Positions 8,778 through 17,705 are shown, counted from the first letter of the stretch. The stretch: 64,000 bases of DNA from an uncultured Allobosea sp. (GCF_945956895.1 NZ_CAMFJF010000002.1:186001-250000), one strand, 5' to 3'. The notes: generated by a model from the letters alone, not told the origin. A program made the numbers and translations.

Positions 8778-8794
8778 TTTCAAGCTTAAAATAT
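8778..8794. promoter_or_regulatory. Shared operator-like motif, copy 2 (livK promoter)
   Basis: TTTCAAGCTTAAAATAT, differing by one base from the copy at 1749-1765. It is the only notable element in the 321-bp non-coding stretch 8705-9025; nothing else recognisable was seen there. Confidence 0.55.
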
Positions 8795-9025
8795 CTGCAA
8801 GAGCGGCAGGCGCTAAATTTTGCCGGCCGCCCTCAGTCGGCATTCTTGGGCCATTCCGGCGCTTTCGGGAAGGGCCATGTCGGCCGGCGCCTGCAGACCT
8901 GCAAAGGCCTCACGCATGACGGGTTCGCCGCAAAGCCAGGCTTCGCGGCCGGAACGGCTCGCCCTCGATCCGGTCCGTCAGATGTCAGGACCGAGCAATT
9001 GGTTACGGATCCACCCCTGCCCGGC

Positions 9026-9916
9026 TCAGGCCGCGTTATTCGCCTTGGGCTGATAGGTCATCGTCCTGACGATGCCCTGCGCCGGGCGCTTCTCACCGGC
9101 CAGCACCTCGAAATCGAGATGGTTCTCGGGTGGCACCAGCGGGCAGGTGACGAAGTTGGTGAAGGCACAAGGCAGCGCCACCGCGTAGTTGAAGTCGATC
9201 CAGTCGATGCGGGTGCAGGCCTCGTCGGCGAACTGCAGTTCGATGACGCGGCCGGCGCCGTAGGTGACGGGGCCGCTGGTCAGGTCACGGACATGCGCGA
9301 CCGGCTGCACGCCCTTCGGCGTGTCCTTGCCGATGAGCACGACGGTATAGGTCTTGCCGCCATGCTCGAAGGTGAAGGTCCCCATGCGCGGCGTGTTCTC
9401 GCGGACGCCGGTCTCCACGGTCTCGGCCTCGAAGGCGACGCGCTCGGCCGGCGTATAACGGCCACGGATGCGCCAGGCGGGATCGTAGTCGAAGGCGGTG
9501 ACGTCAGCATCCTCCAGGCGCGTCGCCTGGCGCGGATCGCGCACGCGCACGCCGAAGAGCTTGAGCCCGTCATGCTTGGTGCGCTCTATCGCCTCGACCT
9601 CGTTGACGCCGAAATAGACCGGCACGCTGTTGCCGTGGCCATAGGTCTGGTTGCGGCCCGGAATGATCTCGACCGGCCCCGTGGGATATTCACCGTTCAC
9701 CGACAAGGTCGGGCCCGAGGCCGGCGGGGTGAAGATGACCCGCCCGTCCTCGACAGACCAGGTGCCGGGCAGCAGGTCGAACGCGACGTTCCGATCGTTC
9801 TCCTCCAGCCAGTACTGCGCGACGAGCGCGGTCCAGCCATAGGGGCGGAACATCGTGGCGACATGGGCATAGCGCCATTCGCGCCACTGGCCTGCCAGGT
9901 GCTCGTTCGTGGGCAT
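9026..9916 (-). CDS. DUF1684-family protein
   Basis: 296 residues from the ATG at 9916, preceded by GAAAGGAAG; a 13-residue longer frame lacks a site. The C-terminal block DFNYAVALPCAFTNFVTCPL, PPENHLDF and AGEK is the conserved DUF1684 signature. The central FTFEHGGKTYTVVLIGKD and RVIELQF segments suggest a beta-rich fold. No signal peptide is seen. It is the last gene of the operon that begins with the Ssu-like binding protein at 15572. The function of the family is unknown; the operon context with an acyl hydrolase is the only clue. Confidence 0.8.
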   Translation of the reverse strand: MPTNEHLAGQWREWRYAHVATMFRPYGWTALVAQYWLEENDRNVAFDLLPGTWSVEDGRVIFTPPASGPTLSVNGEYPTGPVEIIPGRNQTYGHGNSVPVYFGVNEVEAIERTKHDGLKLFGVRVRDPRQATRLEDADVTAFDYDPAWRIRGRYTPAERVAFEAETVETGVRENTPRMGTFTFEHGGKTYTVVLIGKDTPKGVQPVAHVRDLTSGPVTYGAGRVIELQFADEACTRIDWIDFNYAVALPCAFTNFVTCPLVPPENHLDFEVLAGEKRPAQGIVRTMTYQPKANNAA

Positions 9917-9973
9917 GTCCGTCTTCCTTTCAAAAGCCAGTTTCTGCTTGCGCATCAGGGCGGCCCGGCCGGA

Positions 9974-11287
9974 TCAGCGCCCGGTAATCTCGGCCAGGAA
10001 GGCGAGGACGCCGCGCCAGGAGCCGTCATCGGCCCCGGCATTGCCGGAAGTTGTGCCGCCGCTGGTGTAGGGCACCTTGGAGACCGGGTGCTCGCGGCTC
10101 AGTTGCGTCGTCGGCACGAAGGGCAGGTTGATGGCGTGGCCGGCATCGTCGAAGTCGAGATGGCGGACGAGATGCGGATGGCCGTGCCGGGCAAGCGTCG
10201 AGACCACCATCCGGGAATAGAGGCTGGAGGGCCAGGCGCGGTCGTCGCGGCCGGAGACCAGCAGGACAGGGCCGGCGATCGTCTCGACCGGGATCCGGGC
10301 GCGCGCCACCAGATCGCGATCCTTCAGACCCTCGAAGAAGACGGAATGGTGCCGGGTCGGCGGGGCATCGCCGGCCCAGGGATGCCAATGCACCGCCTTG
10401 TTCTCCTGCCAGAGATGCGGCAGCGGGGCGCCGTCCTTCGTCCAGGTCACGCCCTGCCAGCCGCCGCGCGCGGGATCGCCGGCACCCTGCGCGCCATGGA
10501 CCATGGCGCCGGGCACATAGGCGATCACGGCCGAGACCAGATCGGGATAGGTCGCGCCGAGAAGCAGCGAGAGCTCGCCACCGCGCGACTGGCCGGCGAC
10601 GGCGACGAAGCCGTCGCGCGGCTGAAGTTCCCGGTGCGCCCAACGCAGGCCGGTTTCGAGATATTCGAGCGGCGTCCCGGTGATGAAGGGCGAAAGGCCC
10701 GGCGCCTTGAAATAGCCGAGCGCGAAGGCCTGGTAGCCATGGGAGGCGTAGAGCGCGCCGCGCGGCTCGTTGATGCCGCCGCCCGAGCCGTTGAGCACCA
10801 CCACGACCGGATGCGGCCCCGGTCCGGCCGGCGTGAACAACGTGCCGACAAGCCCCTCTTCCCGGATCTCCCGCCGCGTCACGTCCGGCGCGGCGAAGCG
10901 CTGGAGAAGCTCGGCCGCCGTGCGAGCGCCGTCTGCGGTCTCCGCCGCCAATGTCGTCACGAGCGGCTGCATGACGTCGTCGGCGAAGAGTTCCTGGCTC
11001 GTGCCGCCGGCCGGATGCTGGCTCCAGAGCAGGCCCATGGCCGAGACCTCGGCATAGTCGCCGCCGACAGGCGCATCGCGGGTCAAATCGACCACGCCGT
11101 CTGCATCGGCCATGTAGGTCGCCTGACTGTCCCAGGCCACACCACGCGAGCGCAAGGTCCGGGCGGAGATGGCGACGAGTTCGTCGGGCGCGAGGCCGGA
11201 GACGGTGATGCGACGCGGCTCGTCGATCAGGCCGTCGGCCGGCGTAACCGAAAGAACCGGCCTGGAAGCAGGACTTGTCGTCATCAT
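9974..11287 (-). CDS. Acyl-CoA thioesterase / bile-acid-CoA amino acid N-acyltransferase-like protein
   Basis: 437 residues with the two-domain layout of the acyl-CoA thioesterase/BAAT family. The N-terminal beta-sandwich (SVTPADGLIDEPRRITVSGL, about 13-130) is followed by a C-terminal alpha/beta-hydrolase. Catalytic residues are visible: nucleophile Ser in VAGQSRGGELSL, Asp in SGRDDRAWPSS and His in DDAGHAINLP. The nucleophile is Ser, as in thioesterases, rather than the Cys of N-acyltransferases. The start overlaps the Ldh gene stop (TGATG); a second ATG lies one codon later. This family is uncommon in bacteria. It probably hydrolyses or transfers an acyl conjugate imported by the adjacent transporter, as inference. 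Confidence 0.78.
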   Translation of the reverse strand: MMTTSPASRPVLSVTPADGLIDEPRRITVSGLAPDELVAISARTLRSRGVAWDSQATYMADADGVVDLTRDAPVGGDYAEVSAMGLLWSQHPAGGTSQELFADDVMQPLVTTLAAETADGARTAAELLQRFAAPDVTRREIREEGLVGTLFTPAGPGPHPVVVVLNGSGGGINEPRGALYASHGYQAFALGYFKAPGLSPFITGTPLEYLETGLRWAHRELQPRDGFVAVAGQSRGGELSLLLGATYPDLVSAVIAYVPGAMVHGAQGAGDPARGGWQGVTWTKDGAPLPHLWQENKAVHWHPWAGDAPPTRHHSVFFEGLKDRDLVARARIPVETIAGPVLLVSGRDDRAWPSSLYSRMVVSTLARHGHPHLVRHLDFDDAGHAINLPFVPTTQLSREHPVSKVPYTSGGTTSGNAGADDGSWRGVLAFLAEITGR

Positions 11288-12195
11288 CAATCTCCTCGGC
11301 CCATCATCCGGGCGAGATAGGCGTCGAGGCGCTCGGCGAATGCGGCGTCCAGAACGGCGCCCGCCGGCAGGCCGCCGCCGCGCGGCCAGTGACCGCCACC
11401 GGTCGTCCAATCGCTCTTCAGGCCGGCCAACTTGTCTCGCCAATCGATGCTTTCTCCGGCCGCGGCCGGATCGAAGGCGAGGAGGAAGACGCCGCGCCCT
11501 TTCGGATCGCCACGGCCGCCACCGGCGACGCCGGCCATGAGCTCGACCACGAGCCCAAGCAGCGAGCCGATCTGGCCGCCACGCGGCAGGAGCGCCGCGA
11601 CCTCGGCGGCGATGCTGGTCGGCTGTCCCTGGCCATCCAGCGCGATCCCGTCCGGCAGTGCCTTGCCTGTGGCGCGGGCAGAGCGGATTTCGGCCATGGT
11701 GGCGCTGCTGCTGGCGACATCGATGACCACGCGCTTGCTGCCCCGCCCCATCGCGATGGCGAGCGGATTGGTGCCGATCACCGCCTTCGCCCCGCCGTGT
11801 GGCGCGACGAAGGGCGGCCCCTCGGCACCGGCGAGGCCGACGAGCCCGGCATCGGCGAGATGGCGGACGAAGGGCGCGAGCCGGCCAAAGCCCCGGACGC
11901 CGCGCAGGAAGATGGCGGCGATGCCGAATTGCCGGGCGGCGGCCTCCAGATCGAACGTGGCAGAGGCGACGGCGAGCGGCGCGAACGAGGAGGAACAGTC
12001 GAGCCAGCGGATGGCCTGCGGTTCTCCCGTTGCCGGCTGCACCGCATCGGCGGTCCATTCGTCGAGCATGGCGATGCCGAAGCGCGGCAGGCCGAGTGCG
12101 TCAGCCTCGATCAAGGCCGCGGCAGCAAGCTGCGCGGCCAGGCTATCGCCAAGCGCGGCCGAGAGCCGCGCGACTGCGTCGGGAACGGAGATCAT
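11287..12195 (-). CDS. Ldh/MDH type-2 family oxidoreductase-like protein, active-site histidines missing
   Basis: 302 residues, shorter than the usual ~340. The family NAD-binding core is evident: PPFVAPHGGAKAVIGTNPLA, then VIDVASSSATMAEI, GKALPDGIALDGQGQPT and PRGGQIGSLLGLVVELMAG. The N-terminal ADLRG-x-x-SHG motif is replaced by EADALGLPRFGIAML (His to Phe). The second motif, normally with H-F-G, reads RGFGRLAPF (His to Gly). The KG of the GGxKG loop is also changed. It may therefore be non-catalytic or catalyse something different. It overlaps both neighbours (ATGA with the GntR gene, TGATG with the hydrolase), so it is co-translated and expressed. Confidence 0.72.
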   Translation of the reverse strand: MISVPDAVARLSAALGDSLAAQLAAAALIEADALGLPRFGIAMLDEWTADAVQPATGEPQAIRWLDCSSSFAPLAVASATFDLEAAARQFGIAAIFLRGVRGFGRLAPFVRHLADAGLVGLAGAEGPPFVAPHGGAKAVIGTNPLAIAMGRGSKRVVIDVASSSATMAEIRSARATGKALPDGIALDGQGQPTSIAAEVAALLPRGGQIGSLLGLVVELMAGVAGGGRGDPKGRGVFLLAFDPAAAGESIDWRDKLAGLKSDWTTGGGHWPRGGGLPAGAVLDAAFAERLDAYLARMMGRGD

Positions 12196-12911
12196 GCCTG
12201 CGTGCTCCGCATGGGGCTGCCGAGCCGGATCTCGCTCTCCGAGAGATAGCCCAGCGTCATCAGCCGCTCGATCAGGAACTCCCGAGCGTGCCGGATATGG
12301 GCGGTCTCGATCGCGGCGGCGCGCTCGCCGTCGCCGGCCTCGATGGCATCGACAAGCGCAGTGTGCTCATCGGAATGCTCGCCGGCCTTGACCGAGAAGT
12401 CGATGGCGAAGCGCAGCAGCCGCTCGAGCTCGTCGAACAGGTTTTCCGAGAGGGCGATGACGCGCTTGTTGCGGCTGCAGCGGGCGATGGCGACGTGAAA
12501 GCGCCGCGCCACCTGCTGCATGGCGCCGACATCGAGCGGCGCCGCATATTCCCGGACGATTTCCCGCAATTCGGCAATGTCGGCCGGCGTGGCATAGCGG
12601 GCCGCCTGCCGGGCCGCATGCGGGCCGATGGCGGCGCGCAGGTCGAGGATCTCGTGCACGGCCTGGAAGGTGATGGGCGCGACGCGGTAGCCGCTGCGCG
12701 GCAGGATCGCGATCAGTCCGTCGGCAGCAAGCCTCTGCATGGCGTCGCGCACCGGCGTCTTCGAGACCTCGTAGCGGCGGGCGATGGCGGCCGCGTCGAG
12801 CGTCGTCCCCGGCGCGATCTCGCAGCGCATGATCTCCTGCCTAAGCGCGGCATAGATGCGCTCCGAGACGGGGACCTGCGCGATGGCGGTCGGGCTGGTG
12901 GCGACGCTCAT
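12192..12911 (-). CDS. GntR-family transcriptional regulator (FCD domain)
   Basis: 239 residues. The N-terminal winged helix (RIYAALRQEIMRCEIAPG, IARRYEVSKTPVRDAMQRLAADGLI, about 18-70) is followed by an all-helical FCD ligand domain (EILDLRAAIGPHAARQAARYA, about 90-220) with metal-ligand-like Asp and His residues. It lies inside the operon downstream of the permease gene, with its stop overlapping the next start, so it probably senses the imported compound and controls its own operon. Confidence 0.85.
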   Translation of the reverse strand: MSVATSPTAIAQVPVSERIYAALRQEIMRCEIAPGTTLDAAAIARRYEVSKTPVRDAMQRLAADGLIAILPRSGYRVAPITFQAVHEILDLRAAIGPHAARQAARYATPADIAELREIVREYAAPLDVGAMQQVARRFHVAIARCSRNKRVIALSENLFDELERLLRFAIDFSVKAGEHSDEHTALVDAIEAGDGERAAAIETAHIRHAREFLIERLMTLGYLSESEIRLGSPMRSTQA

Positions 12912-12932
12912 GAGGTTCTGCCTCCGCCGCGA

Positions 12933-13748
12933 TCAGTGCTTCGCCCAGGGCACGAAGCGCCGCTCCAGCGCCTCGAGCGCGAGGATGGTGAGGTAGCCCA
13001 TGGCCGAGATCACGACGATGCCGACGAACATCCGCGAGACCGCGAAGGTCTGCCAGGACGCCCAGATGAAGAAGCCGACACCGCTGCGCGCGCCCAGGAA
13101 CTCCGCCGCCGCGATGATGATGTAGGAGGAGCCGGCGGCGAGCTTCAGGCCGGTGAAGATGCTCGGCAGCGCGGCCGGAAAGGCGATGCGCCGAAAGGTC
13201 TGGAAGCGGCTCGCGCCAGCGTTCTTGGCGACATCCATGTAGATCTGCGGCGTCTGCATCACCCCGCTCATGGTGTTGTAGAGCATGAGGAAGAAGACGC
13301 CGATCGCGATGACCACGAATTTCGAGGCGTCGCCGACACCGAAGATCAGCAGGATCAGCGGCAGGATGGCGATCTTCGGCACCGGATAGAGCGCAGAGAA
13401 GATCGGCCCGAGCACCCGGCGCGTCGGCTGCGACAGGCCGAGGATGAGCCCCATGACGATGCCCGGTACGGCGCCCATCGCGTAGCCGACGCCGACGCGG
13501 CGCAGCGTCGCGCCGATATGGTCGAACAGCTCGAAGCTCAGCACCATGCGCCAGGCGGTCTCGGCGATCGCGCTCGGCGCCGGGAAGAAGCGCCGGTCGA
13601 TCAGGTTGAGCTGGCTGGACAGTTCCCAGAGCAGCAACAGCAAAAGCGGGCTGAAATAGGAGGCGAGCCGGACGAGCCGCTCGCGCCGGGCGGGCGCCTT
13701 GAGCCGGCGCAGTTCGTCTTCCGTCAAGGTCACGGGAGCGACGCTCAT
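12933..13748 (-). CDS. SsuC/TauC-type ABC transporter permease
   Basis: 271 residues from the ATG at 13748, one base after the ATPase stop; an in-frame extension to 13790 overlaps that gene. There are six predicted membrane segments. The inner-membrane binding-protein-dependent loop reads NAGASRFQTFRRIAFPAALPSIFTGLKLA (EAA-type motif near residues 175-205). Together with the ATPase and binding protein it would import a sulfonate-, nitrate- or pyrimidine-precursor-like anion. Confidence 0.87.
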   Translation of the reverse strand: MSVAPVTLTEDELRRLKAPARRERLVRLASYFSPLLLLLLWELSSQLNLIDRRFFPAPSAIAETAWRMVLSFELFDHIGATLRRVGVGYAMGAVPGIVMGLILGLSQPTRRVLGPIFSALYPVPKIAILPLILLIFGVGDASKFVVIAIGVFFLMLYNTMSGVMQTPQIYMDVAKNAGASRFQTFRRIAFPAALPSIFTGLKLAAGSSYIIIAAAEFLGARSGVGFFIWASWQTFAVSRMFVGIVVISAMGYLTILALEALERRFVPWAKH

Positions 13749-13749
13749 T

Positions 13750-14556
13750 TCATGCCCTCCCCGGCGAGGCCAGCAGGCGCCAGACCTCATAGGTCAGGTC
13801 CCAGAAGCGCTTGTCGCGCCGCATCTCGACCACGTCGCGCGGCCGCTCGAACGGCACATCGAGATCGGCAACCAGAGTGCCCGGGCGCGGCGACATGACG
13901 AGCACGCGGTCGGCCAGCGTCAGCGCCTCATCGACGCTGTGGGTGATGAAGACCACGGTCTTGCCGGTCGTTTCCCAGATGCGCAGCAATTCCTGCTGCA
14001 GGACGAGGCGGGTCTGCTCGTCGAGCGCGCCGAAGGGCTCGTCCATCAGCAGGATCTCGCGGTCGTCGACGAGCGCGCGCGCCACCGAGACGCGCTGCTT
14101 CATGCCGCCGGAGAGCTGATGCGGCCGGGCCTTTGCGAAGTCGGTCAGTCCGGTGAGCGTCAGCAGCTCGCGGACACGGCGCTCCTGCTCGGCGCGGGAG
14201 GCGCCCTTCAGGCTCAGCGGAAAGGCGATGTTCTCCGACACGGTGAGCCAGGGCAGGACGGAGGCTTCCTGGAAGACCATGGCCGGCGGGGTCTTGCTAT
14301 GCAGCGTCACCGTGCCGCTGAGCTTCTGCTCGAGATCCGCCAGGATGCGCAGCACCGTGGTCTTGCCGCAGCCGCTCGGCCCGACGATGCAGACGAATTC
14401 GCCCCGCTTCACGGAGAAGCTGACATCGGAGACAGCCACCGTCACGCGGTCGCCTTCGGCATCATAGAACGCCTTGGTCAGGTGGCTGACCTCGATGGCG
14501 GGCTGTGCCGCCTCCCCCGAAGCCAGACGCACGCGTTCGAGCATTGCCGTCGTCAC
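13750..14556 (-). CDS. SsuB/TauB-type ABC transporter ATP-binding protein
   Basis: 268 residues. Walker A is GPSGCGKTTVLRILADLE, with MVFQEASVLPWLTVSENI at the Q-loop, signature HQLSGGMKQRVSVARAL and Walker B ILLMDEPFGALDEQTR. The VFITHSVDEAL H-loop is also present. The PFGALDEQTR sequence is typical of the nitrate/sulfonate/taurine family. The start overlaps the binding-protein stop by four bases. Confidence 0.88.
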   Translation of the reverse strand: MTTAMLERVRLASGEAAQPAIEVSHLTKAFYDAEGDRVTVAVSDVSFSVKRGEFVCIVGPSGCGKTTVLRILADLEQKLSGTVTLHSKTPPAMVFQEASVLPWLTVSENIAFPLSLKGASRAEQERRVRELLTLTGLTDFAKARPHQLSGGMKQRVSVARALVDDREILLMDEPFGALDEQTRLVLQQELLRIWETTGKTVVFITHSVDEALTLADRVLVMSPRPGTLVADLDVPFERPRDVVEMRRDKRFWDLTYEVWRLLASPGRA

Positions 14557-15572
14557 GGCTTGCTCGCGACGAGCTCGTTGGCGCGCTTCAGCAGGTCGCG
14601 GCGATAAACGGCATCGATCTTGGCCTGGCCCTTGTATTCGAGCGCGCCGCGCTTGCGGAAGAACTCCTCCTGCTCGCGCACCGAAGCCATGTCGATGGCG
14701 CCGTCCTCGGAGCGGACGGTATAGGGGATGCCGCGCAGGGCATCGCGCTCGGTGCCTGTGTATTTCGCGACGATGTCGAGGATCTTGTCGTCCTTCCAGC
14801 CGCCCTTGTCGAGCAGGCGGGCGGCCTTGAGATAGCCCGCCATGAAGCGCACCACCGCGTCCTCGTTCTTGGCGACGAAATCCTGGTTGAAGGCGATCAG
14901 GCCAAGCTCGGTGCCGAAGGTATGATCCTCGACCAGCCGGCGGCCGAGACCCTGCTTCTCCAGCTGCCCGGCGAAGGGCTCGATGCTCCAGCCGGCCTCG
15001 AGCCCGCCATTGGCGAAGGCGGCGGCGGTCGCCGGCGGCGGCAGATAGACCGCCTCGACATCCTCGACGACCAGGCCGCCCTTCTCCAACGCCTTGGCGA
15101 CCGAGAACATGCCGAAGCCGCTGGGGCCGGGAATGCCGACGCGCTTGCCCTTGAGGGCAGCGACGGTGCGGATGCCTGCATCCCAGGCCTTCTGCGAGAC
15201 CATGAAGGGCGATGGCGAGGGAACCGTCGACGGCATCCGGGCCGAGGTCGCAATGATCGCGACGGTCGCACCGCGGTCGAGCGCATTGAAGAGCCCTGCC
15301 CCCCAGGTCGCGGCGCCGGCCTCGACATTGCCGGAGGCGAGCAGCTGGACGGTCTCGGCCGTGCCGCCCTTCGGCGAGAGCGTCACCTCGACCCCGTAAT
15401 CCCTGAAGAAGCCGAGTTCCTTGGCGACGAAGAACGGCGCGTAATCGGCGAAGGGCGAATAGAGGAAATCGACCTTGGGCAGCTTCTGCGCCCAGGCTAC
15501 CGGGGCGACCGGCGGAGCCAGAGCGGCGGCGACTGCGGCCGTCATGAGATCACGGCGACTGACAAAAGACAT
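14553..15572 (-). CDS. SsuA/THI5-like ABC transporter substrate-binding protein
   Basis: 339 residues. The N-terminus MSFVSRRDLMTAAVAAALAP looks like a twin-arginine signal (SRRDLM) with cleavage near AWAQ. The NMT1/SsuA fold follows: SPFADYAPFFVAKELGFFRD, then LLASGNVEAGAATWGAGL, and KRVGIPGPSGFGMFSVAKAL. It is the first gene of a seven-gene minus-strand operon ending at 9026. A divergent LysR gene starts at 15858; the 285-bp spacer contains AT-rich dyads near 15690-15730. The ligand is unknown. Confidence 0.86.
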   Translation of the reverse strand: MSFVSRRDLMTAAVAAALAPPVAPVAWAQKLPKVDFLYSPFADYAPFFVAKELGFFRDYGVEVTLSPKGGTAETVQLLASGNVEAGAATWGAGLFNALDRGATVAIIATSARMPSTVPSPSPFMVSQKAWDAGIRTVAALKGKRVGIPGPSGFGMFSVAKALEKGGLVVEDVEAVYLPPPATAAAFANGGLEAGWSIEPFAGQLEKQGLGRRLVEDHTFGTELGLIAFNQDFVAKNEDAVVRFMAGYLKAARLLDKGGWKDDKILDIVAKYTGTERDALRGIPYTVRSEDGAIDMASVREQEEFFRKRGALEYKGQAKIDAVYRRDLLKRANELVASKP

Positions 15573-15857
15573 GCGCGAAGCTCCTCATGCGTCCGTTTTC
15601 CGGCGCCAGCACCAGACGATCCCCTTCCCCCAGCACCGGCGAAGGGTGCGCCGACCGTAAGCAGATCGTCATGGCCACTATCGCGGCTAACAACTGATGT
15701 ATCAACCCTTCGATCTGATATTTCCAACGATGCCCGAGTACCTCCTGAAGCCCCGGCCGGATCGCAGCGCTCACGGATTTGGCCCGCGCCTATCGAGGAC
15801 CGGCGCTATTCCGCAAATTCTGTCGCTTTTAGCTACAGGGATCGCTAGCAAAACGGC

Positions 15858-16766
15858 ATGCGCGCCGACGTCCTTGGCCTTCAAGCCTTCATCAGCATCG
15901 CCGAGCGCGGCAGCTTCCGGGCTGCCGCTTCCCATCTCAACCTGTCGCAGACAGCGCTGAGCCATCGCGTCCGCAAGCTCGAGGAATCGCTGGGCACGCC
16001 GCTCTTCCTGCGCACGACGCGGCAGGTTTCGCTGACGGCGGCCGGAACCACGCTGTTGCCGCGCGCGCGGCGCATCTTCGAGGATCTCGGTTCCGCGATC
16101 GACGAGGTCAGGGTGGAAACCCGCGAACGCGACGCGGAGGTCTCCGTCGGTTGCTTGCCCACCGTCGCGGCGCATTGCATTCCGGCGGTGATCGCCGCAT
16201 TTGCCAAGCGCCATCCGGGACTGGGTGTCAGGGTGCACGACAATTCCGCCTCCGAGATCGCGGACAAGGTGCAGTCGGGCGAAGCCGAATTCGGCGTGAC
16301 CATTGTCGCGGCGAACCGCTGGGACCTCGAGCTGAAGCCGGTGGTCAAGGAGCCCTTCGTGCTCGTCAGCCATCGCGACATGCCGCTGGCCCGGGAGGCG
16401 TCGCTGACATGGGCCCAGCTCCAGGGCGAGCCGCTTGTCCGGATCAGTGCCGAGACGGGCAACCGCATCCTGATCGACGACGCGCTCGGCTCCCGGCGCG
16501 AGGCCCTGACCTGGCGCTACGAGGTCCAGCGCGTGATCACCGCCGTGAGCCTTGTCCGCTCGGGGATCGGCTACGCGATCGTCCCCCAGCTCGCGCTCGA
16601 TGTGGTCGATGCCGGCGGGCTGGTCGCGATCCCGCTGCGTGCGCCCGCGATCACCCGCACATTGGGCATCATCACGCGCAAGACGGTGCCCTTGCGCCCC
16701 GCCACACGCGACCTGCTTTCATTGCTGAGCGCCGCGCTCAAGCGCAGCATTGCGCGCCCGAATTGA
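15858..16766 (+). CDS. LysR-family transcriptional regulator of the downstream gal-like operon
   Basis: 302 residues. The helix-turn-helix reads GLQAFISIAERGSFRAAASHLNLSQ followed by TALSHRVRKLEESLGTPLFLRTTRQV (about 5-55), and the ligand domain begins at DAEVSVGCLPTVA. It stands between the Ssu-like operon (divergent) and the gal-like operon (same direction, 98 bp downstream), so it could control either or both. A regulator of this type (GalR) activates the gallate genes in Pseudomonas, which makes the downstream operon the more likely target. Confidence 0.83.
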   Translation: MRADVLGLQAFISIAERGSFRAAASHLNLSQTALSHRVRKLEESLGTPLFLRTTRQVSLTAAGTTLLPRARRIFEDLGSAIDEVRVETRERDAEVSVGCLPTVAAHCIPAVIAAFAKRHPGLGVRVHDNSASEIADKVQSGEAEFGVTIVAANRWDLELKPVVKEPFVLVSHRDMPLAREASLTWAQLQGEPLVRISAETGNRILIDDALGSRREALTWRYEVQRVITAVSLVRSGIGYAIVPQLALDVVDAGGLVAIPLRAPAITRTLGIITRKTVPLRPATRDLLSLLSAALKRSIARPN

Positions 16767-16864
16767 TGAACCAAATCGCTCAATCGCTGCATTCTTATCA
16801 TTTGATGAGGCAATGAACTTGCCCCACCCTTGCTGCGGGAAGAAACGCACAAGGAGTGGCGACG

Positions 16865-17701
16865 ATGGCCGGCTCGACACCGCCGACGATCTCATTCATC
16901 GGCTTCGGCGAGGTCGGCCAGACATTCTCGCGCGGCCTCATGGCCAATGGCGCGACCGGCATCCGGGCCTATGATCTGCTGTTCGGCAGCGCTGCCGGTC
17001 GGCGGCTGGAGGATGCCGCGCAGCAGATCGGCGTGGACTGCGGCACCTCGCCGGCCGAGGCCTGCGCGCAGGCGGAATTCGTCTTTTCGGCGGTAACGGC
17101 CGACCGGGCCGAGGCGGTGGCCAGCGAGGCGGCGGCCTGGCTGAAGCCCGGCCAGATTTTCGTCGACGTGAATTCGGCCGCGCCTTCGACCAAGCAGCGA
17201 GCCGCTAAAGCGGTCCAGGCCAGCGGCGCCGATTATGTCGAGGCCGCCGTGATGGCGCCGGTGCTGAATCCCGGCCTGAAGGTCGCGATCCTCGCCGGTG
17301 GCCCCAGAGCGCAGGCTGCAGCCGCAATCCTCAATGGCCTCGGCATGAATCTGACGCCGGTCTCGGAGGCGTTCGGCGGGGCCTCGGCCATGAAGCTCTG
17401 CCGCAGTATCGTCATCAAGGGGCTGGAGGCGCTGATGGTGGACTGCGCCGCCGCCTGCGAGGCCTGGGACGTCAAGGACCCGGTCTTCGCCAGCCTGCAT
17501 GCGACCTTCCCCTCGATCGATTTCCATGCGCTCGCCGCCGACATGCGCGAGCGTGTCGCGACCCATGGCATCCGCCGGGCTGCCGAGATGCGCGAGGCCG
17601 CCGAGATGCTCGCCGCGGCCGGTCTCGAGCCAGGGCTCGCCAGCGCCGTCGCCGATGCCCAGCAGCGCGGGGCGCACGCCAGGCCCGCAGAGGGAGCGTG
17701 A
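16865..17701 (+). CDS. NAD(P)-dependent oxidoreductase (6-phosphogluconate-DH fold, DUF1932)
   Basis: 278 residues from the ATG at 16865, chosen because AAGGAG lies eight bases upstream; a GTG at 16856 is within that site. The Rossmann motif is ISFIGFGEVGQTFSRGLMANG. The beta-hydroxyacid dehydrogenase pattern continues with FVDVNSAAPSTKQRAA and the Lys-containing helix GGASAMKLCRSIVIKGLEALMVD, then a DUF1932 C-terminal domain. It is the first structural gene of the operon, four bases before galD. A role in oxidising or reducing a ring-cleavage intermediate is plausible; it is not a LigC homologue by motif. Confidence 0.8.
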   Translation: MAGSTPPTISFIGFGEVGQTFSRGLMANGATGIRAYDLLFGSAAGRRLEDAAQQIGVDCGTSPAEACAQAEFVFSAVTADRAEAVASEAAAWLKPGQIFVDVNSAAPSTKQRAAKAVQASGADYVEAAVMAPVLNPGLKVAILAGGPRAQAAAAILNGLGMNLTPVSEAFGGASAMKLCRSIVIKGLEALMVDCAAACEAWDVKDPVFASLHATFPSIDFHALAADMRERVATHGIRRAAEMREAAEMLAAAGLEPGLASAVADAQQRGAHARPAEGA

Positions 17702-17705
17702 GGCG

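Noticed and set aside
8756-11320. 854-codon open frame on the plus strand
   Set aside because: It is antisense to DUF1684 and the BAAT-like gene, both with recognisable motifs and ribosome sites. Long antisense frames are expected in GC-rich DNA; the translation is repetitive in Gly/Arg/Asp/Ala with no domain.
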